A stretch of DNA of 64,000 nt. Origin: Pomphorhynchus laevis. Taxonomy: Eukaryota > Acanthocephala > Palaeacanthocephala > Echinorhynchida > Pomphorhynchidae. The stretch is from NCBI GenBank assembly GCA_012934845.2, contig WNNJ02003401.1, positions 62,001 to 126,000 of the forward strand. Reading direction: 5' to 3'. Positions 53,780 to 64,000 of the stretch are shown here, one piece after another. The first letter of the stretch is position 1, and each line of letters opens with the position of its first letter. The notes beneath the pieces were generated by a model that saw nothing but the letters and a program-made list of their open reading frames with translations, had not been told where the DNA came from and made no database searches. The position numbers and the translations under genes were made by a program.

Positions 53780-54760
53780 TAAAACATTAACATGTCAATA
53801 ACGAACCAAGACAACCGATTGCAAATTGAGTATATTGTCTATCACACGAGAGTATAACGAAGTCGTCAGCATATAGAATTAATAAATCTGTTAAAGGTGT
53901 TCTCTCGATAGGTAATTGTGCGCTCTGAGAGAGTTTGGACTTAATATTGATCTCAGGAAATTTACTGAGAGTTAACTACATCATGTAGCATAAATTGTCT
54001 GTTGACTGAATTCATTGAATTCTCTATTGACTGAATTGAAGGCTTTGCTGAAGCCGATGAAACCCGCGAACATTGACTATCGATCTTTAAAGCTATATTT
54101 CACTTTTATCGAAAGGAGTTTGATAGCAACGACGGTTGAAATATTACTGTAAACGCCATACTGCTCTGGATAAAGGAATTTTCTCGCAAAGCTCTCAGTC
54201 GATAAGTTAGACAAGTTATTCGACGAGTTATTCTTATAAGTTCGCAAAGAACGTATAAGAATGGTTTAAGGAAGCAGTACTGGGATAAGCATTTAAGGAA
54301 TTTGGATCGCGGTTACATTTGTTACATTTGATAACTGCTGGTTTTCAGATGATGGTAATTTGTTGGAAATACAAAATACCGTTAAATATAAAAGTCCAGT
54401 AGTTCCCTAAAATTGGGAAGATTTCTTTAATTTGCTCTGTGCACAAATTGTCAAATTGTCGGGGTTGCAGCTTTATTGAACTCTAAACGTTTATAGATTG
54501 ATCTAACTCTTGAACAATAAATGAAGTGTTATATTGTCATTTTCTGTCAGGAGTGAAAATAGCATAAAATTCAAATTAGTACTAGGAATGTCATCGTTTA
54601 AGGATTTAAGCAGCCTTTGGAAGTAATTTAGCCATTCAGCGAGTATAATATGTGTTCTGACTTTTTGAGAAGATGATGAAACCTTCCATTCTTCCAAGGA
54701 TTAATTTCAATTAAGCTTAACCTTTTATTCTTATCCAAGAATAAACAAGCATATGTATAC
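53780..54760 (-). mobile_element. Degenerate LINE RT fragment, minus strand
   Basis: Minus-strand order from 54760: linker (WLNYFQRLLKSLNDDIPSTN), YPEQYGVYSNISTVVAIKLL (RT motif 1-2 region, 54215-54068), FIGFSKAFNSVNRE (motif A, about 54060), and LILYADDFVILS (motif C, about 53870). The order is right for an RTE/L1-type ORF2, but stops and shifts are frequent. Confidence 0.7.
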
Positions 54761-54764
54761 TAGT

Positions 54765-55030
54765 TATTGTCTTTCAGTATAAACGACGAACGATTGCGTA
54801 CTCCTTCTGTACTAACATATAATATCGTGAGTATTTCCACATTTTCAGCAATTTAGAATTCACAGCTGCTATATTTGTAGGTTTCGATATTAGGACAAGT
54901 TAATCAACTTGCCAGACGACTATTTATGCTAGCTAAAAATATTTGTTTCACTGGGATCTAAATCTCCATTAATAAGAAATTTATAAAGCAGGCAAATCGA
55001 GGACATTCAAACGTATAATGTTATATTAAT
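54765..55030. other. Spacer, nothing recognised
   Basis: No gene or repeat that I can support. Confidence 0.3.
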
Positions 55031-55033
55031 CAC

Positions 55034-55245
55034 ATCTACTCCAACAAATACGGTCTCTAATCCTTCCTCGTCGCCGCCTCACTCGCCTGGAAATAACTCT
55101 CTCTCGACGTCCGCCGCGCTCCCTCCTTTATCACATTCAAACACCTCCTCCGTTCACACATTCTCGACACATGATTTACATTTATGTTTTGTTGTGGTCA
55201 TGTATGCGTGCGCTGGCACGCATTTACCACGCTAAAAAATAATAT
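55034..55245 (+). mobile_element. L2-like LINE family B, 3'-end fragment
   Basis: TCCTCGTCGCCGCCTCACTC, the end of ORF2, through GTTGTGGTCATGTATGCGTG and CGCTGGCACGCATTTACCAC, the family-B tail. About 210 bp. Confidence 0.8.
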
Positions 55246-55299
55246 TCCTTTTATATCTAATTAGAAAAATCAAATAGAGTATAAAAATAGAAAAGATTA

Positions 55300-55404
55300 T
55301 TTAAACAAAATAATCTTTTACAACATCTTTACAAAATATTTAAAGTTAGGTCAAGTTTATTATTCGGCATAATAGTATTGGAATTTTTATGAATGTAATT
55401 AACA
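55300..55404 (-). mobile_element. Canonical Penelope-like element, short 3' fragment
   Basis: ACAACATCTTTACAAAATAT then TTATTATTCGGCATAATAGT and ATTTTTATGAATGTAAT match 7380-7478, the 3' end of the canonical Penelope-like element, at roughly 85-90 percent identity. It is sandwiched between two family-B LINE fragments. Confidence 0.75.
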
Positions 55405-55855
55405 AAACGAATAATCAACTCCGCCATTCGAGTGCTCTTTTTTCTCCGTCGCTTCGACCACACATCCACATATTTTGCACAACTCTCCTGGCCAACCATC
55501 CACATCCGTATCAAACTCCGCCTTCTCGTAACTTTTCGTCTCATCGCTGTCGGCTACCCATCGTTCATCAACCTTCCTTTCTTAGACGATACTCGCCCCA
55601 CCTCGCTATCGCTTCGTTCCTGTCATACCCTCTTACTCCACGTTCCCAATTACTCCAACAACTATGGTCTCCGATTCTTCCTTGTCGCCGCCCCACTCGC
55701 CTGGAATCAACTCCCTCTCGACGTCCGCCGCAATTACTCCTTTATCACATTCAAACACCTCCTTCGTTCACACCTTCTCGACTTATAATTTACATTTTTG
55801 TTTGTTGTGGTCATGTAAGCGTGCGCTGACATGCATTTGCCACGCTAAAAAATAA
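55405..55855 (+). mobile_element. L2-like LINE family B, 3'-end fragment
   Basis: The plus strand encodes FLRRFDHTSTYFAQLSWPTI, LPFLDDTRPTSLSLRSCH, VPNYSNNYGLRFFLVAAPLA and the tail GTGCGCTGACATGCATTTGC. The ORF2 end is almost intact over 118 residues. 5'-truncated at about 55405, inserted in or beside a Penelope fragment. Confidence 0.85.
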
Positions 55856-55859
55856 TATT

Positions 55860-58800
55860 ATTTTTATTTTCAAATGTTATAATAGAGTAATTAGAAAGAA
55901 TTTAGATTTTTGTTGTGGTGAAACTTTCAAAGATTTAATGTCATGTAGCTTTATCGATTTGTAATTCGGTAAAGCTACTCGTTTGTGAATACTAAGGATT
56001 AATTGAAAGTATCAGAATTTAAATTAATTAATATTTACATTAATTTAAAATGATATTTAACGCTTTTAGATGCCAATTGAATTGTTATAAACTAATATTA
56101 TCTTACATGTTTAGTTAGGCGTTACAAGATGCTATCTTCGAAATAGCGTTGTTGAAGTTGTTTCCGCGGATGTGATTGAAGACGCACTCAATGTTAATTT
56201 TGACCATTTATCATTATTAAATGGTAATTTACTCTACTGTATTTATGTTGCTGCAAGTTAACGACTTTAAACATTTTATTAAAAAATAATTTCTCTATTT
56301 TGCAATACGTCATACTGTAGGTAAAGCGCCCAACAGCGGTTTGATTGCAAATACAATGTATAATACTTGACGTCTAGATTCTTATCATTTACTAAATTAC
56401 TCATTAATACATCGGAACGCCTTTACATTTTTTTATATTTCTCTTTAAAACTTATTTATTTTCTTGCAAAAACTTGTCGCGTTAATTATTTTGATCTGAG
56501 ATGTTTTTGATACAATCGAAATTAAAAGAGCGTGTTGCTCGAAAACAAATATTAAAATATTAAAATATTCAAATATCAAATATTAAACAAACATAAAATT
56601 TTAGAGGAAGCCGCAAGGCGAAACGTTAAAGTGAAGAATTAATCTCTGTTATTTGTTGGTAGAGACCAATAATCATATTTAGAATATATTTGGTCATAGC
56701 GTTATCCTAACCGGTATTAGCTTATAAATTGATTTTAATTTATACTTACAATATATATAACCCGACTATTCGGTTTATATGAAACCGAATAGTCCGACGT
56801 TAAGACTATTCGGTCTTTATAAAGATGTAATATATAAAGATGAAATGACAAAAAAATTTATGCATGTGATGATATTGCGTAGTTAATACTATATATATTC
56901 AACTATTTATTCAATTTTATTTATATAATTATTCAAATTAATTTACGTTATTTTAAATTATTTAAATTAATTTAAATTACTTTGATTATTTAATAGAAAA
57001 TATAATTAAATTTAGAAATAAGTGGTCCTAATCCATTTTTTAATATATTATTAATAATTTCTTGTCTTGTTGCAATTTTATAGTTGTATATATTTTTATA
57101 GCTTTATTCATATAGCTTTTGGTGAGTAAATTGGTATTAAATTAATATAAATTATTTTATTTTATTATTTTATATTTAATTTAATATTAATTTATGTTAA
57201 TTTTATATAAATTTATATTTTCGTGAGTTTATTCGTTACTGAACATTCATTTTTGTAACTTGTAATTGTAAATTATTTAAATCAATAGCTTCAATAATAA
57301 TTCGAATTTTATATAATTTTTTTTATTTTTATATTATTTAATGTGAAGAATGAATGTTACATGCATAATTACACCAACTATATTAAGGCTGACTTGAGTG
57401 TAATGTAATACCTCAAATGCCAACCATTAAGGGTGGGAATCGTTTCTTATGTCCGATATAAATATATATCGGACATACATTATTTACTCTTTATCAGTAA
57501 ATAATGTCTGTAAATTTAAATTTTATCACTATACCTTCGATAAATGTTTTATGTTAAATATATTTCTATTATTTCGCCGGTGGAATATGTAAACATTAAA
57601 ATATTTCATAAATATTTTATTTCATTAAATATTTTAAATATTTTTTATGACTTTTTTAAAATGTGATTTTTATTGCTGTATTGCAATAAAAAATATTTAT
57701 TTTCTCATTTGAGTCAGCCAAATTATCGTCATTATCATATGTTAAAATAGAATTTAAAATATTTAAATATGTATTAAATACTTTAAAATATTTAAATATG
57801 TGTTAAATACTTTAAAATATTCATAAATTATTTTCTATATTAAATATTCTATTATTTGCGATAATTTATAATCGTATTGTTTCGTATTATAGTGTTACGC
57901 TATCATTTATATGTGAGTAATTCATTTACGATGAATTTTAAATAAAAAGATTGAAAATTTAATAGTTTATCGGTAATTTGATTTTCTCGTCTTATTTTCT
58001 CGGCTGTTTAGCACTACTTTCGTTAAGTAAATAGTTTCACTGTTTAATTGAATATTTTTACTTATAGTTCATATCCGACTGTATGAAATTATGTCTCTTT
58101 TCGATTTAGTAGATTTTTAATCTACGATTTTAATTAATTACTAAAACTATAGCTTTTTGCGATTTACATTAAAGCGTTTTATTTACCTTTAGATAATTCT
58201 AACACTACACGTATTTATCAATTGTCATCTCGTTTATTTTTATCCGTATGCTTGTTTGAACAAAAACCAGGTGCTGACTTGAAATTTGCATTTTTTGCAG
58301 GTATTTTACGAATACTTTATCGATTTTTCATTTATTAAAATTAACATTATATTTTTAAGTTTGATTAAAAATTTATTTAAGCACGATCTTGTAATATTCT
58401 CATATGGAGCATGTTGTCTTTTACTTGTTAGATCTGGAACCGTTTTTATCATTCCGTTTTAAGAACGACATTATTTGCCATTGGTTATTCTAATTTTAAT
58501 TTACGATTTAATTTTTGAATGATGTAGTGGTAATAAAAATGAATGGCAAGATTTTACTCTAGATATTTACCAAAAATAAAAATATCAAAATATTTTTTGA
58601 TAAAAACAAATTTTATCGAACTTTTTGAAAATTCTTACAACAATTTAATTATTAATATTAAATTAATAAAATTTATAAATTATTAATATTTTAAAAATTA
58701 TTAATTGTAACGAATAATATTTTTAAGTTTTCTTTTGACAATTCAATCTTATAAATGTTTTTAATTCTTAATCTAAACTGTAGGTTGAATATTAATATAA
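55860..58800. other. AT-rich region, palindromes only
   Basis: No gene recognised. Perfect palindromes: 56764-56794 (GACTATTCGGTTT arms) and 57448-57477 (TATGTCCGATATA arms). At 56605-56630 GAGGAAGCCGCAAGGCGAAA CG matches the Penelope-type hairpin-GAAACG motif. A short tandem repeat TATTTAAATATGT.TTAAATACTTTAAA is at 57750-57820. Confidence 0.4.
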
Positions 58801-58809
58801 ATATACTAC

Positions 58810-59310
58810 TTGGTTATGTTCCGCCTTCGCAAGTACGATCACATCTCCAACACCCTCCGCATCCTTAACTGGCTCGACATTCCGAACCGCATAACCTCTC
58901 AAATTCTCACACTTGCATGGCAAATCAAATTCCGGCACAACTTTCCTTATCTATATCTTCCTGATAGCGCATCCTATATGACGACTAAGAAGTCATCGCT
59001 CCTACTCGCTTTTCGTCCCCCGTCACAACGGTAATCACGGATATCGTGCGTTCACCATCGCTGCACCATGCCTTTGAAACAAACTTCCTCGAGACACAAG
59101 ATCATTGACGTCGCTTAAACACTTCAAAACTTCCTTGATCGTCATACTTTTTGCAAACGAACTAAAATAACACTTTCAGCCGCAATCAATTCAATAACTC
59201 TACATACAAGTTCAAACACTCATCGGACGTAAACTTGTCTTTTAATTTTTATAGTGAACCTGTAAATGGTTCTATTTACCACAAAGGCCACTCTAAATAA
59301 ATTCTATTAC
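58810..59310 (+). mobile_element. CR1/L2-superfamily LINE 3'-end fragment (family C)
   Basis: MFRLRKYDHISNTLRILNWL, DIPNRITSQILTLAWQIK, then HGYRAFTIAAPCL.NKLPRD and TSLKHFKTSL, the C-terminus of a CR1/L2-type ORF2 distinct from families A, B and D. At least one stop and one shift. Ends CTAAATAAATTCTATTAC near 59310. Confidence 0.72.
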
Positions 59311-59888
59311 TAATGGATACATAACCTTTAATGGCATAATTAATTTTATAATAAAAAGTCCTTAAATGTTTGTTTTAATAATAAATTCGAATATATACAA
59401 ATATGATATCTTTGATGTATTTTTTTAATTAATAAAAAATTTAGATAATAATTGGTGCTTTAATATCGATACGTCACAACAAAATTAGAAACATTCTTGC
59501 TGTTTTTGTGTGAAGCTTGTAATAGTGTAGAAACTGGGCCCGCACTCTTACCAGTTCACGATGGAATAGAAATGCGACGAAGTTTATTGAGTATGTCCTC
59601 GTCTCAATGTGGTGTATGGTGGCTTGTTTGAGAGTAGGTTCAAGCGGACGTTTCTTGATGTCGCATTTGAATGCTATTTCCTATTCACAAAATGATTGTA
59701 AGACGATGTTCACGAGAGCGTAAAGTTTCAAAGTACAGTGAGAGGGTATCAATAATTGAACAAGAAATATTATAATTTTTAATAAAAAATCTATTTTTTT
59801 CTGATTATATTATTTATTTATTTTAAAATTTTATTTTTTATTTATTCTATTTATGTATTTTAACAATTTTAATCTATTTTTAATTTAG

Positions 59889-60288
59889 ATAGCAATAAGA
59901 CGTGCTCTAAGGCGTCACTGTTCGATTATTTCTGTTCTCCTTATCAAAAATACGACTATTCGAAGGAAAAATATAGTAGAAGTTATGTTCTTATTCGAAA
60001 GAACAAGGAATTCGTATCTACCAATTCTTCATACTCTAATGTACGTTTTGTTTGTAATATTCACTTTTTATACGTGCTTGCAGAGTTCCTATATTGATCG
60101 AATACGGCCACAATTCATACAAGAAGGACAGAAAAGTATGTTACGGTAAATTATATTTACATTATGTAATGATCATTCAAATTATTTTCCTTGTATTAAA
60201 GAATTAGCATCAACAATTGGAAAAATAACAATTCGAGCGATCACGTCGAATGCTCTCTAAAGACGATTACGAGGAGATCACATTGCTT
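59889..60288 (+). CDS. Tentative exons upstream of RAB3GAP2 block, unidentified
   Basis: Exons 59889-60040, 60084-60145 and 60202-60288 join in one frame across introns of 43 and 56 nt and end in the phase (2) needed by the exon at 60646. They read SNKTCSKASLFDYFCSPYQK and SSYIDRIRPQFIQEGQK. No match to RAB3GAP2 could be recognised. A better donor at 60136 would put the chain out of frame, so the exon limits are uncertain. Confidence 0.35.
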
Positions 60289-60645
60289 GTAAGCTAAGTA
60301 TTTACACCAATCTAAACATAAATAAACTGCGTTTTTATTTTGAACAAGGACGGTTTAAATAAATTTAGAAAATTTAAAAAATAATAAAGTTAAAAAAATA
60401 TTAAATTTAATAAAATAAGAAAATTCGAAAATAATGTTTTTATTATTTTTTTTTAATTTTATTTGTAAAGTACTTTCGTGTTTTTAATAAAATTAAATAC
60501 AGATTGTATTTAATAAAATACAATCTGTAGAAATTGACAATTACCGTCATTTTATATTTATTAGATAAATTAGAGGTAGTCTTAATCAAATACTTTGCAT
60601 ATTCTGATGTTCCAGATATAAATGAGTTTTGTTTTATCTGTCTAG

Positions 60646-61861
60646 ATTAAAAATTGACGAGCTGACATCAGGTGAATTACCTATTATAGCTACATCAGCA
60701 GCAATATCGCCAGATGAAACATTGATAGCAATCGTTACTTCCATAGGCTGTATTTTCATATACAACATTAACAGAGGAATTATTCTACGAATTCTTAAAG
60801 GTATTAAGATCAATTATAAAATTTAAAAAATATTTATGCAATTACTTAAAAAATTAAATATGATTTCGTTTATATTTTGCATATGAATATTTATTAAATT
60901 TAATATTTTATTAAATATTATTTAAATAATATTTAATAAAATGTTTTCTAATGTGTGTGAAATGTATTGTAACTTATTCTAATGTAAAACATTATAAAAT
61001 ATTTTCCAATGTGTGTCTAATGTTTTCTAATATCAGAGACATTTTTCATTTTTTATTGAATAAGTTAATAAATAGATTAATACACACTGTTTTTAAGTTT
61101 CAACTCTTGTCTTTGTCCTTACCAAACGTCGGGTAAATATGTATTTTTCAATGATTATATTTTTCTAGAATTATTATTTTTTCAATGTAATTTAATAATG
61201 GGTTAATATAATTTATTATGTGGTGAAAAACAAAAAGAAACGTCTTCTCTTATCAAGTTTAGGCCAATGTGCTTTGACCTAACACAACATCATGACCAAA
61301 TACTAATAAACTTTTAATATTTGAATAAATTCAAATTTTTTGAATTTACATTTCTTACAGGCAAAGTATAAAAAGGGAAATGTTTTATGTTTTACAAATT
61401 CTATAAATTAAGTTAGAAAGTATTTACAAAGAATATCGAATTTTTAATAGAAATTTGTCTCCAAATAATTAGTAACTCCATTTAAAGATTCTTAACATAC
61501 GTTTTGAAAATACTTAAATACGACGAATGTTTATCTTTTAATTTTTACATTTAGGATATCGCGACGGTCAGATTGCTTGGACCCGTACTAAAACAAATAT
61601 CGTTGCTCAAATTCTGCTGATTTACGCTCCTCGACGTGGCATTTTAGAGGTACAACATAAAATAGTCTAATCAAAACACAACTGCTTATTTTTACAGGCA
61701 TGGCCTAGTGAACATGGCCAACGTCTCGATGTTATTAATTTGGATAAGCACGATATGATATTGTCTACATCGTCTCTAACAAACCAACAAGCTATAATTT
61801 TTTCCAAATATGACATGTCTATTTCTGAATTGGAAATCAATAACTATGGCTTATATATATG
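60646..61861 (+). CDS. RAB3GAP2: RAB3GAP2 homolog, central exons
   Basis: Non-catalytic subunit of the Rab3 GTPase-activating complex (with RAB3GAP1), also a Rab18 exchange factor at ER and vesicle membranes in animals. Exons 60646-60800, 61555-61649 and 61698-61861 join in frame across introns of 754 and 48 nt. The protein reads ISPDETLIAIVTSIGCIFIY, INRGIILRILKGYRDGQIAW, then IYAPRRGILEAWPSEHGQRL: GYRDxQI and YAPRRGILExW are hallmarks of this family and are in the right order. The last exon ends TATATG|GTAATT (phase 2) or at an in-frame TAA two bases later. The long C-terminal part of the protein is not in the window. A 60-residue loop present in vertebrates between the two hallmarks is absent. 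Confidence 0.85.
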
Positions 61862-61869
61862 GTAATTAG

Positions 61870-62640
61870 CAGCCTGAGAAATAGAACTACATATTAATAA
61901 TATAAATAAAAATTTATTATAATTTATTTATTAATAATTATGCTATAAAATCAATTTACGTTGATTGAACACAATCACCGGCTATCGCTTGTGTTTGCTA
62001 GAAAATAAGTTTTGTGTTTGAACTATTTTTATATTTGTGCTATTAAAATCGCGTTTGTTAGATATGGCATTAAACATCTAGCACACTATTGATCCTTCAT
62101 TATTATACAAACTTCATGTTTAAAAAAGCAGAATCCCATTAAGAGAAAAAGGTTCAATCATTTTTTAATATTGCTGTCTTCTTTGTATGATTAAATTAAT
62201 GCTTTTTAATTTAAATTTGTGTTTTTTTTGTATTTTTTACAAATAAAATCTTTATGGAACGAAGAATAGTATTTCTATTCTTCTTTTATTATTTACAAAT
62301 AAAATCTTTATGGAACGAAGAATAGTATTTCTATTCTTCTAAATACTATTCTTTGTTCCATAAAGATTTTATTTATAAAAGAAAGAAGAAAATGGATATT
62401 TTCAAAAATGTATTATGTACATTTTATTTATTTTAATAATTTTTCAAAAACGGCATGAAATATCTAAACGGCATGAAATGTCAAAAACGGCATGAAACCA
62501 TAAAGAACCGTATTACTTAATTATTTATTATTTATTCTTATTTTTAATTTAAAAGTAGTATAAAATACGTAGACTCTGTTATCTGATCTGATTTATAATA
62601 TACGTGTACGTTTTAAACTGCGAGTGTATTGCTGTTTTTC
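61870..62640. other. AT-rich sequence with duplicated and inverted 48-bp repeat
   Basis: No further RAB3GAP2 exon recognised. The 48-bp sequence starting TTACAAATAAAATCTTTATG occurs at 62237-62284 and 62293-62340 without change, and a 34-bp inverted copy follows at 62342-62375. ACGGCATGAAA occurs three times between 62450 and 62500. Confidence 0.5.
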
Positions 62641-63049
62641 ATTTATACAGTGCGTATGAAATTATTATGCAAATATGTACTTTTACCATCAAATTGTGTA
62701 CTTTTATCTAATAACTATGAAATGATTAAAATAATATTTAAATAAAATAATAAATTTATAAGTTTATTAAGTTTAAAAAAGTAACGAATTTAAGTTAAAA
62801 AAAGTGATAAAATTTAATTAAGTTTATTATTTATTAGTTTATTTTAAGTAGCGATAATAATCATTATAATATTATTATATTAATAATTTAGTTATTGTTT
62901 ATTAATCACTTGGCCCTTGTCAGTTGGCCCTTGTCAGTTTGTTTGTCAAAAAGCGTTTTGAAATTATTTTATTTTACAAAATGCTCTGTAATGATACGCT
63001 TTTAATTTAACTACAAATTGAATTAAAGTATAAATTTGTGTATGCGATC

Positions 63050-63290
63050 GTTTTTGCTCATGTGTTATGCCAACTGAAGTATGCTGCTCCTTGTGTATCC
63101 ACGTAATTCAATAAAGCATATTCGTTCAGAGAGTTACTTTATAAAGCTAACAGGCTAGCACTGATATTAAAATCAATGTCCTTGAAAGATTAAAAGTACT
63201 TGCGCTTTAGACAGTCAAGTAGACTTGCCAGTGCATCGATATGTTTGTGGTTTGGCAAATTTTTAATCAATCGAATCATCTGGTTCGAGG
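63050..63290 (+). mobile_element. CR1-like LINE fragment inside the mariner element
   Basis: AHVLCQLKYAAPCVST and SFRELLYKANRLALILKSMS align with LAHVLSRLLYAAPVVYPR and RVLRRATKLAPTLASLP of the CR1-like copy at 35920-36050. Many stops. Lies between the left terminal repeat and the transposase remnant. Confidence 0.65.
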
Positions 63291-63893
63291 GTTAAGTTTA
63301 TTTTATGTAGCGATCTCGAGACTCTAACAAACGTATTAGCCGGTTGTCCATTGAGCTTGTTAAATTTTTTATATCCACTGGAGTTATTTTACTCGCGGCT
63401 TTAGTAATTTCAGTCCACAGTTCGTTTTTATCGATAAATCGTTTGTTATTTGTGTATACTTTGCGCTTAAGCATTGACCATAAATTTCAATGGGTGTTCA
63501 AATCAGGTGACGACCGAGGCCATTTCATTATTTTAGAGTTTTCTATCCCATTTCCTTCCAGGAATTCCATAGTGTATTTAGCGACATGTGCGGGTGCATT
63601 GTCTTGCATAAAAACCAAGTTGCTTTCCCCATTGCGGATCTGCATGCGATACCATGGCAGAAAATGTGAGTTGAGAAACTCCGAGTATGAATGAGCGTTT
63701 AATTTCATGCCGTCAGGAACACGAAAGGTCCTATTATTGTGTCGTTTACAATTGCGACCCAAATCATTACGCTACCACCATTCTGTTGGCGTCTTCCTCG
63801 AATCGGCTGCGACGTAGATGTTGCCAGCCATTCTTTCGCTCATCCTTCCGGTCAAAAGGACGGATGGACGAGATTAAATTGTGTACTTTTATC
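63290..63893 (-). pseudogene. Mariner transposase, N-terminus missing, catalytic Glu mutated
   Basis: From 63893 down: WTDKSTQFNL (first catalytic Asp region), RKNGWQHL, then IWVAIVNDTIIGPFRVPDG after a shift, NLVFMQDNAPAHVAKYTMEF (second Asp), KWPRSSPDLNTH followed by TGA where the catalytic Glu of ENLWS should be, and MLKRKVYTNNKRFIDK to the end. 37 residues separate the second Asp and the Glu position. The DNA-binding N-terminal half is absent. At least two breaks. Confidence 0.85.
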
Positions 63894-64000
63894 CGTCCAG
63901 ATAAAAGTACACAATTTAATCGTAAAAGTACATATTTGCATAATAATTTCATACGCACTGTATAAATGAATTTCTTTATATTTTCAACAATTAAACATTT

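Larger units (their letters stand above)
62646..63962. mobile_element. Tc1/mariner DNA transposon, DD37E spacing, defective
   Basis: Terminal inverted repeats of 64 bp (62646-62709 and 63899-63962) start TACAGTGCGTATGAAATTAT and differ at two positions. TA is present on both sides as the target duplication. It contains a truncated transposase gene on the minus strand and a CR1-like LINE fragment on the plus strand (63050-63290). Non-autonomous now. Confidence 0.9.

Noticed and set aside
60208-60288. Reading HQQLEK-stop-QFERSRRML with TAA as Gln (altered genetic code)
   Set aside because: All firm host exons use TAA or TAG only as stops, and an alternative frame with proper phase runs through the segment.
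1-64000. tRNA, rRNA genes and CRISPR arrays
   Set aside because: No cloverleaf-like or rRNA-like sequence and no regularly spaced short repeats with unique spacers were seen by eye.

Overview
The window is an AT-rich stretch of an invertebrate animal genome. Host genes have very short GT-AG introns (40-53 nt) next to a few huge ones, and most of the sequence is transposon debris. The host proteins I can identify (an eIF3e and a RAB3GAP2 homolog) are strongly diverged, which suggests a fast-evolving lineage (rotifer-, flatworm- or orthonectid-like). I cannot place it further. AG acceptor-like sequence sits at, or two bases before, the start codons of the host genes, which hints at trans-splicing or 5' UTR introns.

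Host genes: (1) eIF3e, minus strand, six exons from 5087 down to 21 and running off the left edge, with a 4.3-kb second intron full of hairpin repeats. (2) A MIC26/MIC27-like small mitochondrial membrane protein, 15315-15725 minus. (3) A RAB3GAP2 homolog, plus strand, firmly seen at 60646-61861, with a likely N-terminus at 44979-45197. If these belong to one gene, its introns span about 16 kb and hold ribozyme repeats and several LINEs. Two small unidentified ORFs (40336 and 50199) are possible.

Mobile elements by region: 5.3-9 kb has a Gypsy-type RNase H scrap, a tandem array of about 366-bp units each carrying a hammerhead-ribozyme motif, an L2-like LINE inserted into that array, and a canonical Penelope-like element (PLE). 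At 8.6-13.5 kb one L2-like LINE is split by a second, antisense L2-like LINE. At 16-22 kb and 26 kb there are seven pieces of a LINE with a restriction-like endonuclease end, often paired tail-to-tail or head-to-head. At 22-25 kb there is a CR1-like LINE, and at 26.5-29.6 kb a broken Ty3/Gypsy element. At 31.5-38.8 kb an L2-like LINE is split by a nearly full CR1-like LINE. At 41.2-44.2 kb there is a Penelope-like element whose GIY-YIG domain lies before its reverse transcriptase (Naiad-like). At 45.7-46.7 kb there is a cluster of three type III hammerhead motifs around a 306-bp unit, with junctions exactly at the predicted self-cleavage site. At 51-59 kb there are several LINE and PLE fragments. 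The right edge holds a DD37E-spaced mariner element with 64-bp terminal inverted repeats.

The most interesting signal is the combination of two separate retrozyme-like loci (type I, 366-bp period; type III, 306-bp period) with Penelope-like elements of both domain orders, the kind of element thought to carry or mobilise hammerhead ribozymes.
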